NCBI RefSeq assembly: GCF_000013045.1 | Contig: NC_007677.1 | Span: forward strand, 372,001 to 436,000 | Reading direction: 5' to 3' | Source: Salinibacter ruber DSM 13855 | GTDB taxonomy: Bacteria; Bacteroidota; Rhodothermia; Rhodothermales; Salinibacteraceae | DNA length: 64,000 nt | Shown here: positions 17,188-26,842 of the stretch, one piece after another | How positions within the stretch are numbered: position 1 is the first letter of the stretch | Layout of the letters: every line of letters starts with the position of its first letter | Notes under the pieces: model-generated | Database searches by the model: none | What the model saw: the letters and a program-made list of their open reading frames with translations, nothing else | What the model was told of the DNA's origin: nothing | Made by a program: the position numbers and the translations under genes

Positions 17188-19107
17188 TCAGTTGGACGCG
17201 GTGGCCCCGCGCTCGCTGGATGGGGCCCGCCCGCTGGACCGGAGCACTTCTAGGGCTTTTTCCAGCACCTCGTCCCGCCCGTTCCGCACGCCCTCAATCG
17301 TGCGCTCGGCCTCGATGTCCGGCCGGATGCCGACGAGGTGGTGCTGGGAGCCGTCGTGCTTGCGGACGCGCATGCCGGTCCACCACACCTTGTAGCCGCC
17401 CGGAAGCTCAAAGGGGTTGACGTTTCCGTTCGCCCCGGCGGTCGGCTGGCCGACGATGGTGCCTAGCTCGTAGTGCTCCACGATGCCCATGATGGTCTCG
17501 GCGTAGCTGATGGCCCCCGGCCCGGTCAGAAACACTACGTCGCCGGTAATCTGTGGTTTTTCGGGGGGGAGCGTCCACCGCCCGGACGCGTCGTAGCCGA
17601 CGATCTTCTCCTGATCGGGGTAAATGAACTGTGGTTTCTGGAACCGGGCCGATCGGAGCGTGTCCCCGGACAGGTGGGGCAGAAGCTTGAGCGCACCGCC
17701 GGTTGGGTACCCCCGAAGATCGAAGACAACCCTGTCTGCGTCTGCAAGCTCCCCGATGTGCTGCCGGAGCGTAGGCCACACGGCCCGAGTGAGATCAACG
17801 TAGCGAACGCCGGCGCGGAGCGTATCTACTGTGTTCGGACGATCATCCACCTGAAGCTGTCGCCAGGGGATGCGCCGGTCGGAACGCGTCACCTTGCACG
17901 TGTTCTCGGCGTTCCCTCGCCGAACGGTGAGAGAGACAGGCGATCCTGGGTCTCCCCGCCCCAGCTTTTGCAGGGCCCGCCCCTCCGTCCACTGCGGCGA
18001 GCCGGAGATATACCGCTTCCTTTCCTGCAACCGCTGCTCGGGAGGACGACCACCGATCGACACGACCACGTCTCCGATGTCCGGACACAGAGTCCGATCG
18101 AGGTGCCCCGCGGTGTCTACGACGACGATCTCGTCCCCGATCCGACCAAACCGGACGGGCAGTCCGGAGGTGGAAGACGTTCCTGAGTGAACCACTCGGC
18201 CATGCCCGTCCTCCAGTTGGGCGACCATGCGACGAAGGGTCTGGACAAACTCGGTCGTCGACGTGTCATCGGCCAGGGCCCGTCGAAAGGTGCGCGTGAG
18301 CACTGCGTCCCAGTCGACGTCTACGGCCCCGAAGTACGGGTAGAAGTGCTGGAAGACGTTCCAGGCGATCGTCACGCCCGCGAGCCGAAGCGAGGAGGTA
18401 GTCTTAAGAATTGGGGTCTCGACGTGGCTGAGCGAGTCCCGCAGCGCAGACGGCGAGGGGGCGTTCGCCGGGCGGAGTGTCTGTCCGGCCTCCCCGTACA
18501 GAGCGAGCGGCAATTGAACAGACAAGCCTCGCCCCAGCGGCTTCGCCGTCATTTCCTTCGGGGCGGCGTGTGCCTCGAAAAGCCGGTCTCGCCCGGGGGG
18601 GCGATTGAGACGGATGCTACGGTATGTTCTGAGCGAGTCGTTCAATCGACGGACCTTGCTCGGAACGTTGCCTTGAGAGAAGCCGATCCCTTGGTGTTGC
18701 CAAGCCACGAGATTCAGCCCTGCCGTATCCGAGGGCGCAAGGACGTCGGCGGGCGTAGGCGGCTCGTTCCCAGTCCGGTACAGCTGGATCGTCGGCGCGA
18801 TCGGCTCGAAGAGCGCCTCCAGTTCGGCCCGCAGTTCGGCCCGGTTGGCGGCGTTCCTTACCTGCCGCACGCCGTGGATGGCAAACGCGTCCCAGTCGGT
18901 ATTCGCCGCCGCGTCGCTGGGGTGGAAGTAGCGGACGTAGCCGTAGAGGGTGGCGAAGGCACGAAGATTTTCAACCTGCTCGCCTCGTGGTGGGTCGGTT
19001 AGCCCGAGCGTGTCGCGGTACGTGTACGTAAGGGCGGCGGCCCCGGCGAGAAGCACGAGGCCCGCGGCAACCAGCGTAGATCGGCGCACTTTACTGAATA
19101 GAGCCAT
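17188..19107 (-). CDS. S41 family (tail-specific-type) peptidase, membrane-anchored
   Basis: A 639-residue envelope protease with an N-terminal signal-anchor (residues 9-28). Domains: an S41 N-terminal region (LYGYVRYFHPSDAAANTDWD), a PDZ-like part (VVVDTAGHLDRTLCPDIGDV), and the S41 catalytic core with the serine in GAISYAETIMGIVEHYELG and the strand VVFDLRGYPTGGAL. Length is normal. It is strikingly similar over its whole length to the C-terminal half of the preceding gene (17 bp upstream), for example AWNVFQHFYPYF, GHGRV, ISGSPQW, GANGNVNPF, SQHHLVGIRPD, so the two arose by tandem duplication. Compared with that paralogue it lacks an inserted beta-sandwich segment. Likely substrates are periplasmic or outer-membrane proteins. 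Confidence 0.88.
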   Translation of the reverse strand: MALFSKVRRSTLVAAGLVLLAGAAALTYTYRDTLGLTDPPRGEQVENLRAFATLYGYVRYFHPSDAAANTDWDAFAIHGVRQVRNAANRAELRAELEALFEPIAPTIQLYRTGNEPPTPADVLAPSDTAGLNLVAWQHQGIGFSQGNVPSKVRRLNDSLRTYRSIRLNRPPGRDRLFEAHAAPKEMTAKPLGRGLSVQLPLALYGEAGQTLRPANAPSPSALRDSLSHVETPILKTTSSLRLAGVTIAWNVFQHFYPYFGAVDVDWDAVLTRTFRRALADDTSTTEFVQTLRRMVAQLEDGHGRVVHSGTSSTSGLPVRFGRIGDEIVVVDTAGHLDRTLCPDIGDVVVSIGGRPPEQRLQERKRYISGSPQWTEGRALQKLGRGDPGSPVSLTVRRGNAENTCKVTRSDRRIPWRQLQVDDRPNTVDTLRAGVRYVDLTRAVWPTLRQHIGELADADRVVFDLRGYPTGGALKLLPHLSGDTLRSARFQKPQFIYPDQEKIVGYDASGRWTLPPEKPQITGDVVFLTGPGAISYAETIMGIVEHYELGTIVGQPTAGANGNVNPFELPGGYKVWWTGMRVRKHDGSQHHLVGIRPDIEAERTIEGVRNGRDEVLEKALEVLRSSGRAPSSERGATASN

Positions 19108-19124
19108 TGTGAGGGAGGAAGCGA

Positions 19125-22100
19125 CTACGGGGACCGTTCGAGAACGCGGAGCGCCGTCCGAAACACTTCGTCCGTACCGGCCCGCACCCCCTCGACGGTG
19201 CGCGTGGCCCGCACGTCCGGCCGGATGCCGACGAGGTGGTGCTGAGACCGGTCGTGCTTCTGGACGCGCATGCCCGTCCAGTAGACCTGGTATTGCCCGG
19301 GAAGCGTAAATGGATTCACGTTTCCGTTCGCCCCGGCGGTCGGCCGGCCGACGATGGTGCCCAGGTCGTAGTGCTCCACGATGCCCATGATGCTCTCGGC
19401 GTAGCTGATGGCGCGGGCATCCGTCAGGAACGCGACCTCACCGCTAAGCTGTGGCGACTTCGGCGGGAGGGTCCAGCGCCCGCCCGTGTAGCCGGCAATC
19501 TTGCGGCGATCAGGATAGATGATTTTCGGAATCTCGAAGTGGGCCGAGCGGAGCGTTTCGGACGAGAGGTGCTGGAGGAGCTCCTGGTTGCCGCCCTCGG
19601 GGTAGCCGCGCACGTCGAAGATCACCGACTCGGCCTGGGCGAGCGTATCGAGACGGGGGCGGAGTGCCTCCATCCCGACCCGTGTCAGGTCGACGTAGTG
19701 GGTGCCGCCCGGGAGCACGTCGATCGAATCGGGCCGGGGCTCGGCCTGGAGCCGGCGCCGCTTGCGCCTGCGGGTCGAGCTGTCGCTCGGTCGGGCAACC
19801 TGGCACGCCACCGCCTGTCCCTCCCGGCGAAGCTCAAGACGGGCAGTGGTTCCAGGCCGCCCCTCGCCAAGCTGCCGGAGGGCGCGGACCGTCCGCCACT
19901 GCGGGGAGCCGGAGATGGAGCGCATTTCTTCCTGAAGGGCCTCCTCGATCAGCGTGCCGTCGATGGCGGTCAGCACGTCTCCGGGCCGCGCGCAGCTTTG
20001 GGCCGCGGCGGAGGCGGCCGTGTCGGCGACCACCACATTTCCCTCCACCCGATCGAACTGGAGCGGGAGACCGGCCGTCAGGCTGTCGGCGGGGTGCGAC
20101 ACGCGCCCGTGCCCATCCTTCAGGGGCACCAGCATCCGCCGGAGCGTGCGCAGAAAGTCGCGACTGGACGTATCGGCCTCGGCGCGCTGGAGGGTTCGAG
20201 TCAGCACCTGGTCCCAGTTGGTGTCTACGACCTCGAAGTACGGGTAGAAGTGCTGGAAGACGTTCCAGGCGATGACGACGTCCGCGAGGCGCAGCGCCTC
20301 GTCCGCCGCGGAGAGCTTGCCCATCTGCACTGCGTCCAGCGTATTGTGGAGACGGTCCGGGGAGGGGACGCCGTCGGGGCGAAGCGTTTGGTCGTTGTGG
20401 CTGTAGAGCGCAAGCGGAATTTGGGCAGAGAGGTTGCGTCCGAGGGCCGTATTTGCCACTTCTCCCGAGGCAGGATGAGCGTCGAAAAGACTCGCCTCCG
20501 ACTGCGGCGAAATACGTAGCTCAAGGGAGCGTTCGCCCGCATCCACCTGCTCGGACGCTACCGCCACCTCCGCCCCTGACCGGCCAAATGTTCGCCAGCC
20601 GGCGGGCTGGCCGTTCTCTCCTTTGTTCTCGAAATTCGAATTGGTAATCTCAATTGGCGTCCAATCCTCCTCAGAGGAGCCTCGGACAGAAAGCTCCACT
20701 TGATCGATCCAGGCAGTTCCGGGTTTCCGGATGGTAGCCCCGACGGCAATCTGCCGTGCGTCCTGCGCCACAGTATCCAGGCGTGGCTTCACACGTGTCC
20801 AGTTCTTTGCCGAAATTGGCGAGTCATAAAGGTCTTCGGGCGAAGGGCGTTGGTTAGGACGGAGGATGGCGAGCCAGAGGTGCGCAAGGTTTGTGGTCGT
20901 GTCGGTCTTTACGGCTGCGTCAAGGCGAATCTGCTTCCCGCGGTGCGGGGTGGCGTCGAGCCCCTGCATGGCCTGTGCAATTGGCGGTCGGTTCGTGCTG
21001 TCTTCGTGTGCTCGATGAAGACGCGCGCTTTCGTACGGCCCGCGGTTGCCGAGGCCGAGGCCCTTGTGCTGCCAGGCGACGAGGTTGAGCGCTGAAGTGT
21101 CGGCGGCCGGAAGCACACGGTGCGGGGCGGGCGGGGGGGCGCCCGTCTCGTACCACTGGATCGTCGGGGCGATCGGTGTGAACAGCGAGTCCAGGGTCGA
21201 GCGCAACTCCGCCCGGCTGCTGGCGCCTGTCACCTGCCGCACGCCGTGGACGGCAAACGTCTCCCAGTCGACCTCCGCCGCCGCGTCGCTGGGGTGAAAG
21301 TAGCGGACGTAGCCGTAGAGGGTGGCGAAGGCCCGCAGATTTTGAATCTTCTGATTCGGCTCCGCGGCCCTGCGAGCCGACATCTCCGCGTCAGACACCG
21401 TGGTGGCAGCCAGGCTGCTCCCCGACCGCTCCGCACGGGGATACCAGTCGTTGGGAAGAGGGCGGACAGCCACCACCAACAGCGTCAGCACCAGGCCGAG
21501 CGTTCCGAGGAGCGCCCTGCGTCTGGGCGACCAGGACGCAACGTCGTCCCGGCCTACGATGGCGAGGATGCGCTCCTTAAGCCGCGTGGGCCGGGCGATC
21601 TGCAGGGCGGGGGTGGGGACGTGATTGCTCACCGCACGGCGCGCGGCCGCCAGCAGTTGATGGGCGTACGTCTCAGGATCTTCGCCCGCGGCGAGCACCG
21701 TCTCGTCGCAGGCCGCCTCGCGGGCCTGAAGCAGCTTCGACCACCCCGTCCAGGCCAGCGGATTGGGCCAGTGCAGCGCGCGCCCGAGCTGCCCGACAAG
21801 CCCCAAAAGCAGGTCCCTATGCTTCAGGTGGGCCATCTCGTGGAGAAGGACGAGCCGCTGTCGCTCGGGGGGCCACTCTCGGGCGGAATCTGGGAGGAGG
21901 ATCGTCGGGGAGAACAGCCCGAGCGACATCGGCGTCGCCCCCGGGTGAAACCGAATCTCGGCGGTACGCCCCGAGCCAAGCTGCTCCTGAACTTCTTGGA
22001 GGCGTTCGTCCCAGTCCGGGGCGTCGGCCCGGCGGGCCTGCCGGCGGAGGCGCCGGGATCGCAGATGACCGACCAGCAGGCGAGCCAGCAGCAACACCAC

Positions 22101-22610
22101 CCCGGTCCCCCAGACGCCGAGCAGGACCGGTCCCCACGCCCACCCCAGCAGCCAGGATGATTCGTCTGCACGGCCCTCGCCGAGCGCCGAGGTGGAGCGG
22201 CCCGGGGACGCGCCCGCCCCGCCCGACGCTCCGGCAGACGCGGAGGTGCGCCCCTCCCCAGAGGCCCCGGACGCCGACTTCGAATCGGACCACGGCTCGT
22301 CACGCCGTGAGGACGGCCGGCGGACCGCCGGCCCGTTGGCCGAATCGTCCGCGAGCCGTACGACCTCATCGACCGGGTCGGGGAGGGACGACTGCGGTAG
22401 AACCATCTGCCCGATCGGCAGCGCCAGAAGCGCCGCAAATGCCAGGCCCCAGGCGGCCCGCGGAAGCGAGGCCGGCGCCTCCCATCGGCGGAGTAGCGCA
22501 CTCGCCACGTGGGCAAGAAGCAAGAGGACTGCGCCCTTCAGCAAGACATCGAGAAGGAGGGTGCTCAGATGGGACGACGCAAGAGGGCGAACCATTGGGC
22601 TCGGTGCCAT
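19125..22610 (-). CDS. BlaR1-type M56 metallopeptidase fused to S41 peptidase
   Basis: A 1161-residue two-protease fusion. Residues 1-400 are a BlaR1/MecR1-type M56 membrane peptidase: helices near 15-40, 50-70 and 155-180, the zinc site HEMAH at 257-261 facing the cytosol, the third ligand in REAACDE (298-303), and a fourth helix at about 375-395. In BlaR1 the following extracellular part is a penicillin-binding sensor; here it is replaced by an S41 protease (from about 430: LYGYVRYFHPSDAAA) with an inserted galactose-binding-like segment (about 560-690, NSNFENKGENGQPAGW), a PDZ-like domain and the catalytic serine in ARAISYAESIMGIVEHY. It lies 30 bp downstream of a BlaI repressor gene, so it likely cleaves or controls that repressor in response to an envelope signal. 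The start could also be the internal ATG at residue 6. Confidence 0.88.
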   Translation of the reverse strand: MAPSPMVRPLASSHLSTLLLDVLLKGAVLLLLAHVASALLRRWEAPASLPRAAWGLAFAALLALPIGQMVLPQSSLPDPVDEVVRLADDSANGPAVRRPSSRRDEPWSDSKSASGASGEGRTSASAGASGGAGASPGRSTSALGEGRADESSWLLGWAWGPVLLGVWGTGVVLLLARLLVGHLRSRRLRRQARRADAPDWDERLQEVQEQLGSGRTAEIRFHPGATPMSLGLFSPTILLPDSAREWPPERQRLVLLHEMAHLKHRDLLLGLVGQLGRALHWPNPLAWTGWSKLLQAREAACDETVLAAGEDPETYAHQLLAAARRAVSNHVPTPALQIARPTRLKERILAIVGRDDVASWSPRRRALLGTLGLVLTLLVVAVRPLPNDWYPRAERSGSSLAATTVSDAEMSARRAAEPNQKIQNLRAFATLYGYVRYFHPSDAAAEVDWETFAVHGVRQVTGASSRAELRSTLDSLFTPIAPTIQWYETGAPPPAPHRVLPAADTSALNLVAWQHKGLGLGNRGPYESARLHRAHEDSTNRPPIAQAMQGLDATPHRGKQIRLDAAVKTDTTTNLAHLWLAILRPNQRPSPEDLYDSPISAKNWTRVKPRLDTVAQDARQIAVGATIRKPGTAWIDQVELSVRGSSEEDWTPIEITNSNFENKGENGQPAGWRTFGRSGAEVAVASEQVDAGERSLELRISPQSEASLFDAHPASGEVANTALGRNLSAQIPLALYSHNDQTLRPDGVPSPDRLHNTLDAVQMGKLSAADEALRLADVVIAWNVFQHFYPYFEVVDTNWDQVLTRTLQRAEADTSSRDFLRTLRRMLVPLKDGHGRVSHPADSLTAGLPLQFDRVEGNVVVADTAASAAAQSCARPGDVLTAIDGTLIEEALQEEMRSISGSPQWRTVRALRQLGEGRPGTTARLELRREGQAVACQVARPSDSSTRRRKRRRLQAEPRPDSIDVLPGGTHYVDLTRVGMEALRPRLDTLAQAESVIFDVRGYPEGGNQELLQHLSSETLRSAHFEIPKIIYPDRRKIAGYTGGRWTLPPKSPQLSGEVAFLTDARAISYAESIMGIVEHYDLGTIVGRPTAGANGNVNPFTLPGQYQVYWTGMRVQKHDRSQHHLVGIRPDVRATRTVEGVRAGTDEVFRTALRVLERSP

Positions 22611-22640
22611 CTGTTCGTTTGCAATGCGGTGCGAGGGAGG

Positions 22641-23075
22641 CTACGGGTCCCCTGAAGCATCCGTCTTGGACGAGCCGGCCTCCGAGGATTCAGACGAGTC
22701 GTGCGCATCCTCGACGATTTGCTCCAACTCTCGGAGCGTCTCGGGAGAGAGGTCCTCGCTTTTCGCCGAGAGAAGCGTCGCGACCGTTTCCGACAGCGAC
22801 CCGCCGAAAAACGTCTCCTGTAGGTGGTCCAACAACGACCGGCGCACCTCTTCCTTCGGCCGGGTGGGAAAGTAAACGTAGCGGCGCCCCTCCTGCCGGT
22901 GGTCGAGGTAGCCTTTTTCCTCCAGGTGGCGGAGCATCGACCGGGTCGCGGAGTTGGAGGGCGGGTCGGGGAGCCTGGTGCGGATCGTCTCGGCCCCGGC
23001 CTCCTCCAGCCGGTACACCACGTCCATGATTTGGCCCTCGCGGCGACCGAGTTCGTTGTACAGAGAACCGTTCAT
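22641..23075 (-). CDS. BlaI/MecI/CopY family transcriptional repressor
   Basis: A 144-residue winged-helix repressor. The N-terminal DNA-binding domain reads LGRREGQIMDVVYRLEEAGA, then SNSATRSMLRHLEEKGYLDH and RRYVYFP, which is the BlaI pattern; the C-terminal part (ETFFGGSLSETVATLLS) is the dimerisation region where BlaR1 cuts the homologue. The acidic tail after residue 120 is unusual but common in halophile proteins. It heads a run of minus-strand genes: BlaR1-S41 fusion (30 bp), S41 peptidase, small membrane protein, ABC ATPase. It presumably represses its own operon by binding the dyad just upstream. Confidence 0.93.
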   Translation of the reverse strand: MNGSLYNELGRREGQIMDVVYRLEEAGAETIRTRLPDPPSNSATRSMLRHLEEKGYLDHRQEGRRYVYFPTRPKEEVRRSLLDHLQETFFGGSLSETVATLLSAKSEDLSPETLRELEQIVEDAHDSSESSEAGSSKTDASGDP

Positions 23076-23094
23076 GGGGGCGGATTGCGAGGGA

Positions 23095-23126
23095 GTGTTG
23101 ATTCTTAAACGTTAACACATCAACAC
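23095..23126. promoter_or_regulatory. Candidate BlaI operator (inverted repeat)
   Basis: GTGTTGAT at 23095-23102 and ATCAACAC at 23119-23126 form a perfect 8-bp inverted repeat around a 16-base AT-rich centre, and a second GTTAACAC lies inside. It is 20-51 bases upstream of the blaI ATG, where a self-repressing operator is expected. BlaI-family repressors bind such dyads. Binding is inference. Confidence 0.6.
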
Positions 23127-23333
23127 CATACGTTTCGGCGGGCCAAAAAGTCAAGGGCGGGGCCGACGCTAAGAGCAGGCGATTTTCAAGTGCACGCGGG
23201 CATGCCATGATGCGAGACGTGTTAGGGGCCCGCAAGCAGCACGAACATTTCCGAAACGTCGTGTCGTAGGAGTGCGGGACGCCGTAGAAGATTGAGCCTC
23301 TGCCTCCGTGTTCTTCACAGCCGCCCCCGCTCG

Positions 23334-25157
23334 ATGGACGTCACCCACGCCGATCCCACGCACGTCCTCCAGTCCGTCTTCGGGTACGAGACGTTCCGCC
23401 CGTACCAGGAGCCGGTCGTGCAGCGGCTCGTCGACGGCGGGGACGCGCTCGTGCTGATGCCGACGGGCGGGGGGAAGTCGCTCTGCTACCAGATCCCGGC
23501 GATGGTGCGGGACGGCCCCGGCATCGTCGTCTCGCCCCTCATCTCGCTCATGCAGGACCAGGTCGACGCCCTGCAGCAGGTGGGGGTGAAGGCGGCGGTG
23601 CTCAACTCCAGCCTGGGCCGCAAGGAACGGGAGGCGGTGGAGCACCGGCTCACGGCGGGCGAGCTCGACCTCTGCTACGTGGCCCCCGAGCGGGCCACGC
23701 GCGACCGCTTCAAAACCCTGCTCTCGCGGGCCCGGCCCTCCCTGCTGGCCATCGACGAGGCGCACTGCATCTCGCAGTGGGGGCACGACTTCCGCCCCGA
23801 GTACCTGGCGCTGGCCGACCTTCGGGGCGACTTCGCGCAGATTCCCTGCATCGCCGTCACGGCCACCGCCGACCCGCCCACGCAGCGGGTCGTCCTCGAC
23901 CGCCTCGGCATGACGGATGAGGACCGGTTCGTGGCCGGCTTCGACCGCCCCAACATCCGCTACGTGGTGGAGCCGAAGGGAAACCGGCCCCGTCAACAAC
24001 TACACGAGTTTATCGAGCGGGAGCACCCCGGCCAGAACGGCATCGTGTACTGCCTCAGCCGCAACGGCGTGGAGACCACCGCCGACTGGCTGACCGACCA
24101 CGGCCACACCGCTGTGCCCTACCACGCCGGCCTCTCCGATCACAAGCGCAGCGAGCACCAGGACCGCTTCCTGCGCGAGGACGGCCTCATCGTGGTGGCC
24201 ACCGTCGCGTTCGGGATGGGCATCGACAAGCCCGATGTGCGCTTCGTGGCCCACCTCGACGTCCCGAAAACGCTGGAGGCCTACTACCAGGAGACCGGCC
24301 GCGCCGGACGCGACGGCCGCCCCGCCACCGCCTGGATGGCGTACCGCCGCGGGGACGTGGTCCGCATGCGACAGCTCATCGACGACTCCGCCGAGAACGA
24401 CGAGCACCGCTGGACCCAGCGCCACAAGCTGAACGCCCTGCTCGGCTACTGCGAGGCGCCGGACTGCCGCCGCAAGGTGCTCCTGAACTACTTCGGCGAG
24501 GACATGGGGGGCGACACGTGCGGCAACTGCGACAACTGCCTGCGCCCGCCCGACACCTGGGAGGGCACCACGGCCGCCCAGAAGGCGCTCTCCTGCATCG
24601 CCCGCACCGGCCAGCGCTTCGGCAGCGGCCACGTGACCGACGTGCTGCTGGGCAAGGACACCGAGAAAATTCAGCGCCACGACCACGACACCGTCTCCAC
24701 CTACGGCATCGGCGCCGACCGGTCGAAGGCCGAGTGGCGGTCCGTCCTCCGGCAGCTGGTGGCGAAGGGCATGGTGGAGGTGGACGTGATGGGGTACGGC
24801 GCGCTCACGCTCACCGAAGACTGCCGCCCGGTGCTGAAGGGCCGCGAGACGGTCGCCTTCCGCGACGGGGCCGCGGCGTCGGCCTCGCCCAACACCACGA
24901 AAACCGCGACCGACGATCCCCTCCCGGCCGACGGCCCGGAACGGGAGCTGTTTGAGGCCCTCCGGGAGCGCCGCACGCAGATCGCCACGGACCAAGAAGT
25001 GCCGCCCTACGTCATCTTCAACGACAAAACGCTCCGTGCCATGGTGGAGCACCGGCCGCAGTCCAAAAGCGACTTCCGCGCCCTCCACGGCGTGGGGGAC
25101 GTAAAGCTGGAACGGTACGGCCGGCAGTTCCTCGACACGATCCGCGAGCACACGTGA
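23334..25157 (+). CDS. recQ: ATP-dependent DNA helicase RecQ
   Basis: A 607-residue 3'-5' helicase for recombination repair and fork restart. Start at [10 protein letters not shown]; the 14 upstream in-frame codons are dropped because they add an arginine-rich, non-conserved leader. Motifs: [14 protein letters not shown] (RecQ motif 0), [15 protein letters not shown] (Walker A), [19 protein letters not shown] (Walker B plus aromatic loop), [14 protein letters not shown] and [12 protein letters not shown]. The zinc-binding region has CEAPDC and CGNCDNC with the family spacing, followed by the winged-helix domain. A single HRDC domain closes the protein (about residues 545-607). Divergent from the BlaI gene and not obviously in an operon. 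Confidence 0.96.
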   Translation: MDVTHADPTHVLQSVFGYETFRPYQEPVVQRLVDGGDALVLMPTGGGKSLCYQIPAMVRDGPGIVVSPLISLMQDQVDALQQVGVKAAVLNSSLGRKEREAVEHRLTAGELDLCYVAPERATRDRFKTLLSRARPSLLAIDEAHCISQWGHDFRPEYLALADLRGDFAQIPCIAVTATADPPTQRVVLDRLGMTDEDRFVAGFDRPNIRYVVEPKGNRPRQQLHEFIEREHPGQNGIVYCLSRNGVETTADWLTDHGHTAVPYHAGLSDHKRSEHQDRFLREDGLIVVATVAFGMGIDKPDVRFVAHLDVPKTLEAYYQETGRAGRDGRPATAWMAYRRGDVVRMRQLIDDSAENDEHRWTQRHKLNALLGYCEAPDCRRKVLLNYFGEDMGGDTCGNCDNCLRPPDTWEGTTAAQKALSCIARTGQRFGSGHVTDVLLGKDTEKIQRHDHDTVSTYGIGADRSKAEWRSVLRQLVAKGMVEVDVMGYGALTLTEDCRPVLKGRETVAFRDGAAASASPNTTKTATDDPLPADGPERELFEALRERRTQIATDQEVPPYVIFNDKTLRAMVEHRPQSKSDFRALHGVGDVKLERYGRQFLDTIREHT

Positions 25158-25307
25158 ACGCACGAAGCACGTGGACGCACAGAAATAGCTCAGTGTCGTC
25201 TGCTCTCCAAAAAGGAGCCTGAGGGAGAGGGCGGTGTGACGAACTCGGGGCTCTGTGCGGCCATACGGATTCCAGAGCCGTTTCTCCCATTTGGATATCA
25301 AAGGCCC

Positions 25308-26693
25308 ATGCACCGAACCGTGTCTGCCGGGCTCCGGCTTGTGCTGCTCGTTGGCGTGCTGTTGATCACCGGAGTGAGTTCGGGACAGGCGCAGGCCCCC
25401 CGCGGGACGGGCGACGGGACGGCGGCCCTCGAAGGCTGGCCCCGCTCGCTGCCCACCCTCCTCGACGAGATGGGACAGGACGCGCCGTACCTGTTGCCCC
25501 GCATCGACTCGATGGCGCTCGACTACCGGTACGCCGCGACCGACACCACGTCGCGGTGGTCGTTCGTCGTCAACTGGCGCCCCGCCGAGCGGGTGCTCTA
25601 CGAAGGCGAAGTCTTGCCCTGGCGCGAGCGGCCGGCGGGCGTCCGCATGACGAACGTCGAGCTCCGGGCCAACGTGCGGGTGGACGGCGAGAAGCGCGCC
25701 GAGATGATCATCGGTGTCGACAGCATGGCGCTCCGCCCCGTCCCCGACCGGTTCGCGTTCAACGTGACCGTGCCTCACGAACGGGTTTTCCTCGACGTCT
25801 CCCCGACCGAGGCGCGTCGGATCCTCGCGGAGGGGGCGACGCTCGAAGGCCTCGTCGTGGAGCGGATGGGCTTCACGTCGGACGCGGCCGAGCGCACCCC
25901 CCGCACCGGAGACGGGGAGGCCCGCGAGCGCCGGCCGGAGCCGTCCCGATCGCCGAGCATCTACAGGCCCCGGTCGCGCATCTACATTGGCTGGCGGGTG
26001 GCGCCGCGCCCGTACTACGTCGGGGGGCAGGACGAGGATGATGATCGCACCCGACGCCCCCGGGGCGAAACGGTAGGCCGCTCGGCGGCGGACACGGAGC
26101 GGTCGGAGAAGACGGGCCGAGACGAACGAACGGAGGGGCGACGGGGCGCCAGGGATGATTCCGGGAAGGAGGGCGAGGACGATGAGGCAGACACGGAGGG
26201 CCGCTCTCGCGTTGAGGAGATTCTCTCGGACGAGGACGACGAGGAAGACGAGGACGAAGAGGAGACCGACCTTGGCATTCCTGCGCTCGGGGCGGCGGCC
26301 GCCGTGGGCATTGTCGCCTTCGCGGGGGGCACGGCCGGCCTCTACGGGCGGGGCGACACCCCCATCGGACTGGCCTCCGGCTACACGCATCCACGGGGCG
26401 GCGTCCAGCTCCAGGCGGCCGTCAACAGTGCCGTCCTGGAGGACGGCCCCGATCAGGAGCTCAGCGTCAGCGCCCTCGGCTTCTACGACGTGTTCGAATC
26501 GCGCGTCCAGCCGGCCCTGGGGCTCGGTGCGCACATCGATCCCCAGGCGGGGCGTGACTGGGATCCCGTCGTCTCGGCCGGGGTCGTGGGCAACCTCGGA
26601 CGGGTCGTGCTCTACGGCGGGCTCGACGTGGTGCACGGGACGCCCGAGGTTGGCATCTCGTACAACTTCCGCTACGACGGCGGGGACGAGTGA
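25308..26693 (+). CDS. Secreted protein of unknown function with acidic stretch
   Basis: A 461-residue exported protein I do not recognise. Start at 25308 gives a Sec signal peptide (MHRTVSAGLRLVLLVGVLLI, cleaved near GQAQA). The N-terminal half (to about residue 215) holds paired strands with repeated R/D-rich loops; then an arginine/proline-rich linker, a run of very acidic residues (about 305-320, DEDDEEDEDEEE), a glycine/alanine-rich helix (PALGAAAAVGIVAFAGGTAG) and a C-terminal half of beta-rich repeats ending DVVHGTPEVGISYNFRYDGG, which resembles an outer-membrane beta-barrel. The acidic run is consistent with salt adaptation. The gene stands alone after recQ. Confidence 0.75.
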   Translation: MHRTVSAGLRLVLLVGVLLITGVSSGQAQAPRGTGDGTAALEGWPRSLPTLLDEMGQDAPYLLPRIDSMALDYRYAATDTTSRWSFVVNWRPAERVLYEGEVLPWRERPAGVRMTNVELRANVRVDGEKRAEMIIGVDSMALRPVPDRFAFNVTVPHERVFLDVSPTEARRILAEGATLEGLVVERMGFTSDAAERTPRTGDGEARERRPEPSRSPSIYRPRSRIYIGWRVAPRPYYVGGQDEDDDRTRRPRGETVGRSAADTERSEKTGRDERTEGRRGARDDSGKEGEDDEADTEGRSRVEEILSDEDDEEDEDEEETDLGIPALGAAAAVGIVAFAGGTAGLYGRGDTPIGLASGYTHPRGGVQLQAAVNSAVLEDGPDQELSVSALGFYDVFESRVQPALGLGAHIDPQAGRDWDPVVSAGVVGNLGRVVLYGGLDVVHGTPEVGISYNFRYDGGDE

Positions 26694-26818
26694 GCGCCCG
26701 GGGCGGGACCAAGGAGACGCCCCTGTCTGCTAGGAGGGAGCTGGGCCAAAAACCGCGGTACGGCCCCCGTCCGTCCTGTCCACGCCGACCGGCGCCAAAA
26801 AGGAATCCCCGGCGTGAT

Positions 26819-26842
26819 CAATAACAGTAATAGAAAGCGGTC
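26819..26842 (+). repeat. 24-bp direct repeat, copy 1
   Basis: CAATAACAGTAATA followed by GAAA and GCGGTC. The same 24 bases, with two differences, recur in the same orientation 456 bases downstream. The AT-rich core stands out against the GC-rich surroundings, so chance is unlikely. Confidence 0.6.

Noticed and set aside
26200-26275. GAGGAC-rich run that looks like a tandem repeat
   Set aside because: It encodes the polyacidic segment of the secreted protein; the repetition is due to Asp/Glu codons.
24000-26636. Minus-strand frame of almost 880 codons across recQ and the next gene
   Set aside because: It is antisense to recQ and the secreted-protein gene, both with clear motifs or a signal peptide; its own product is low-complexity.
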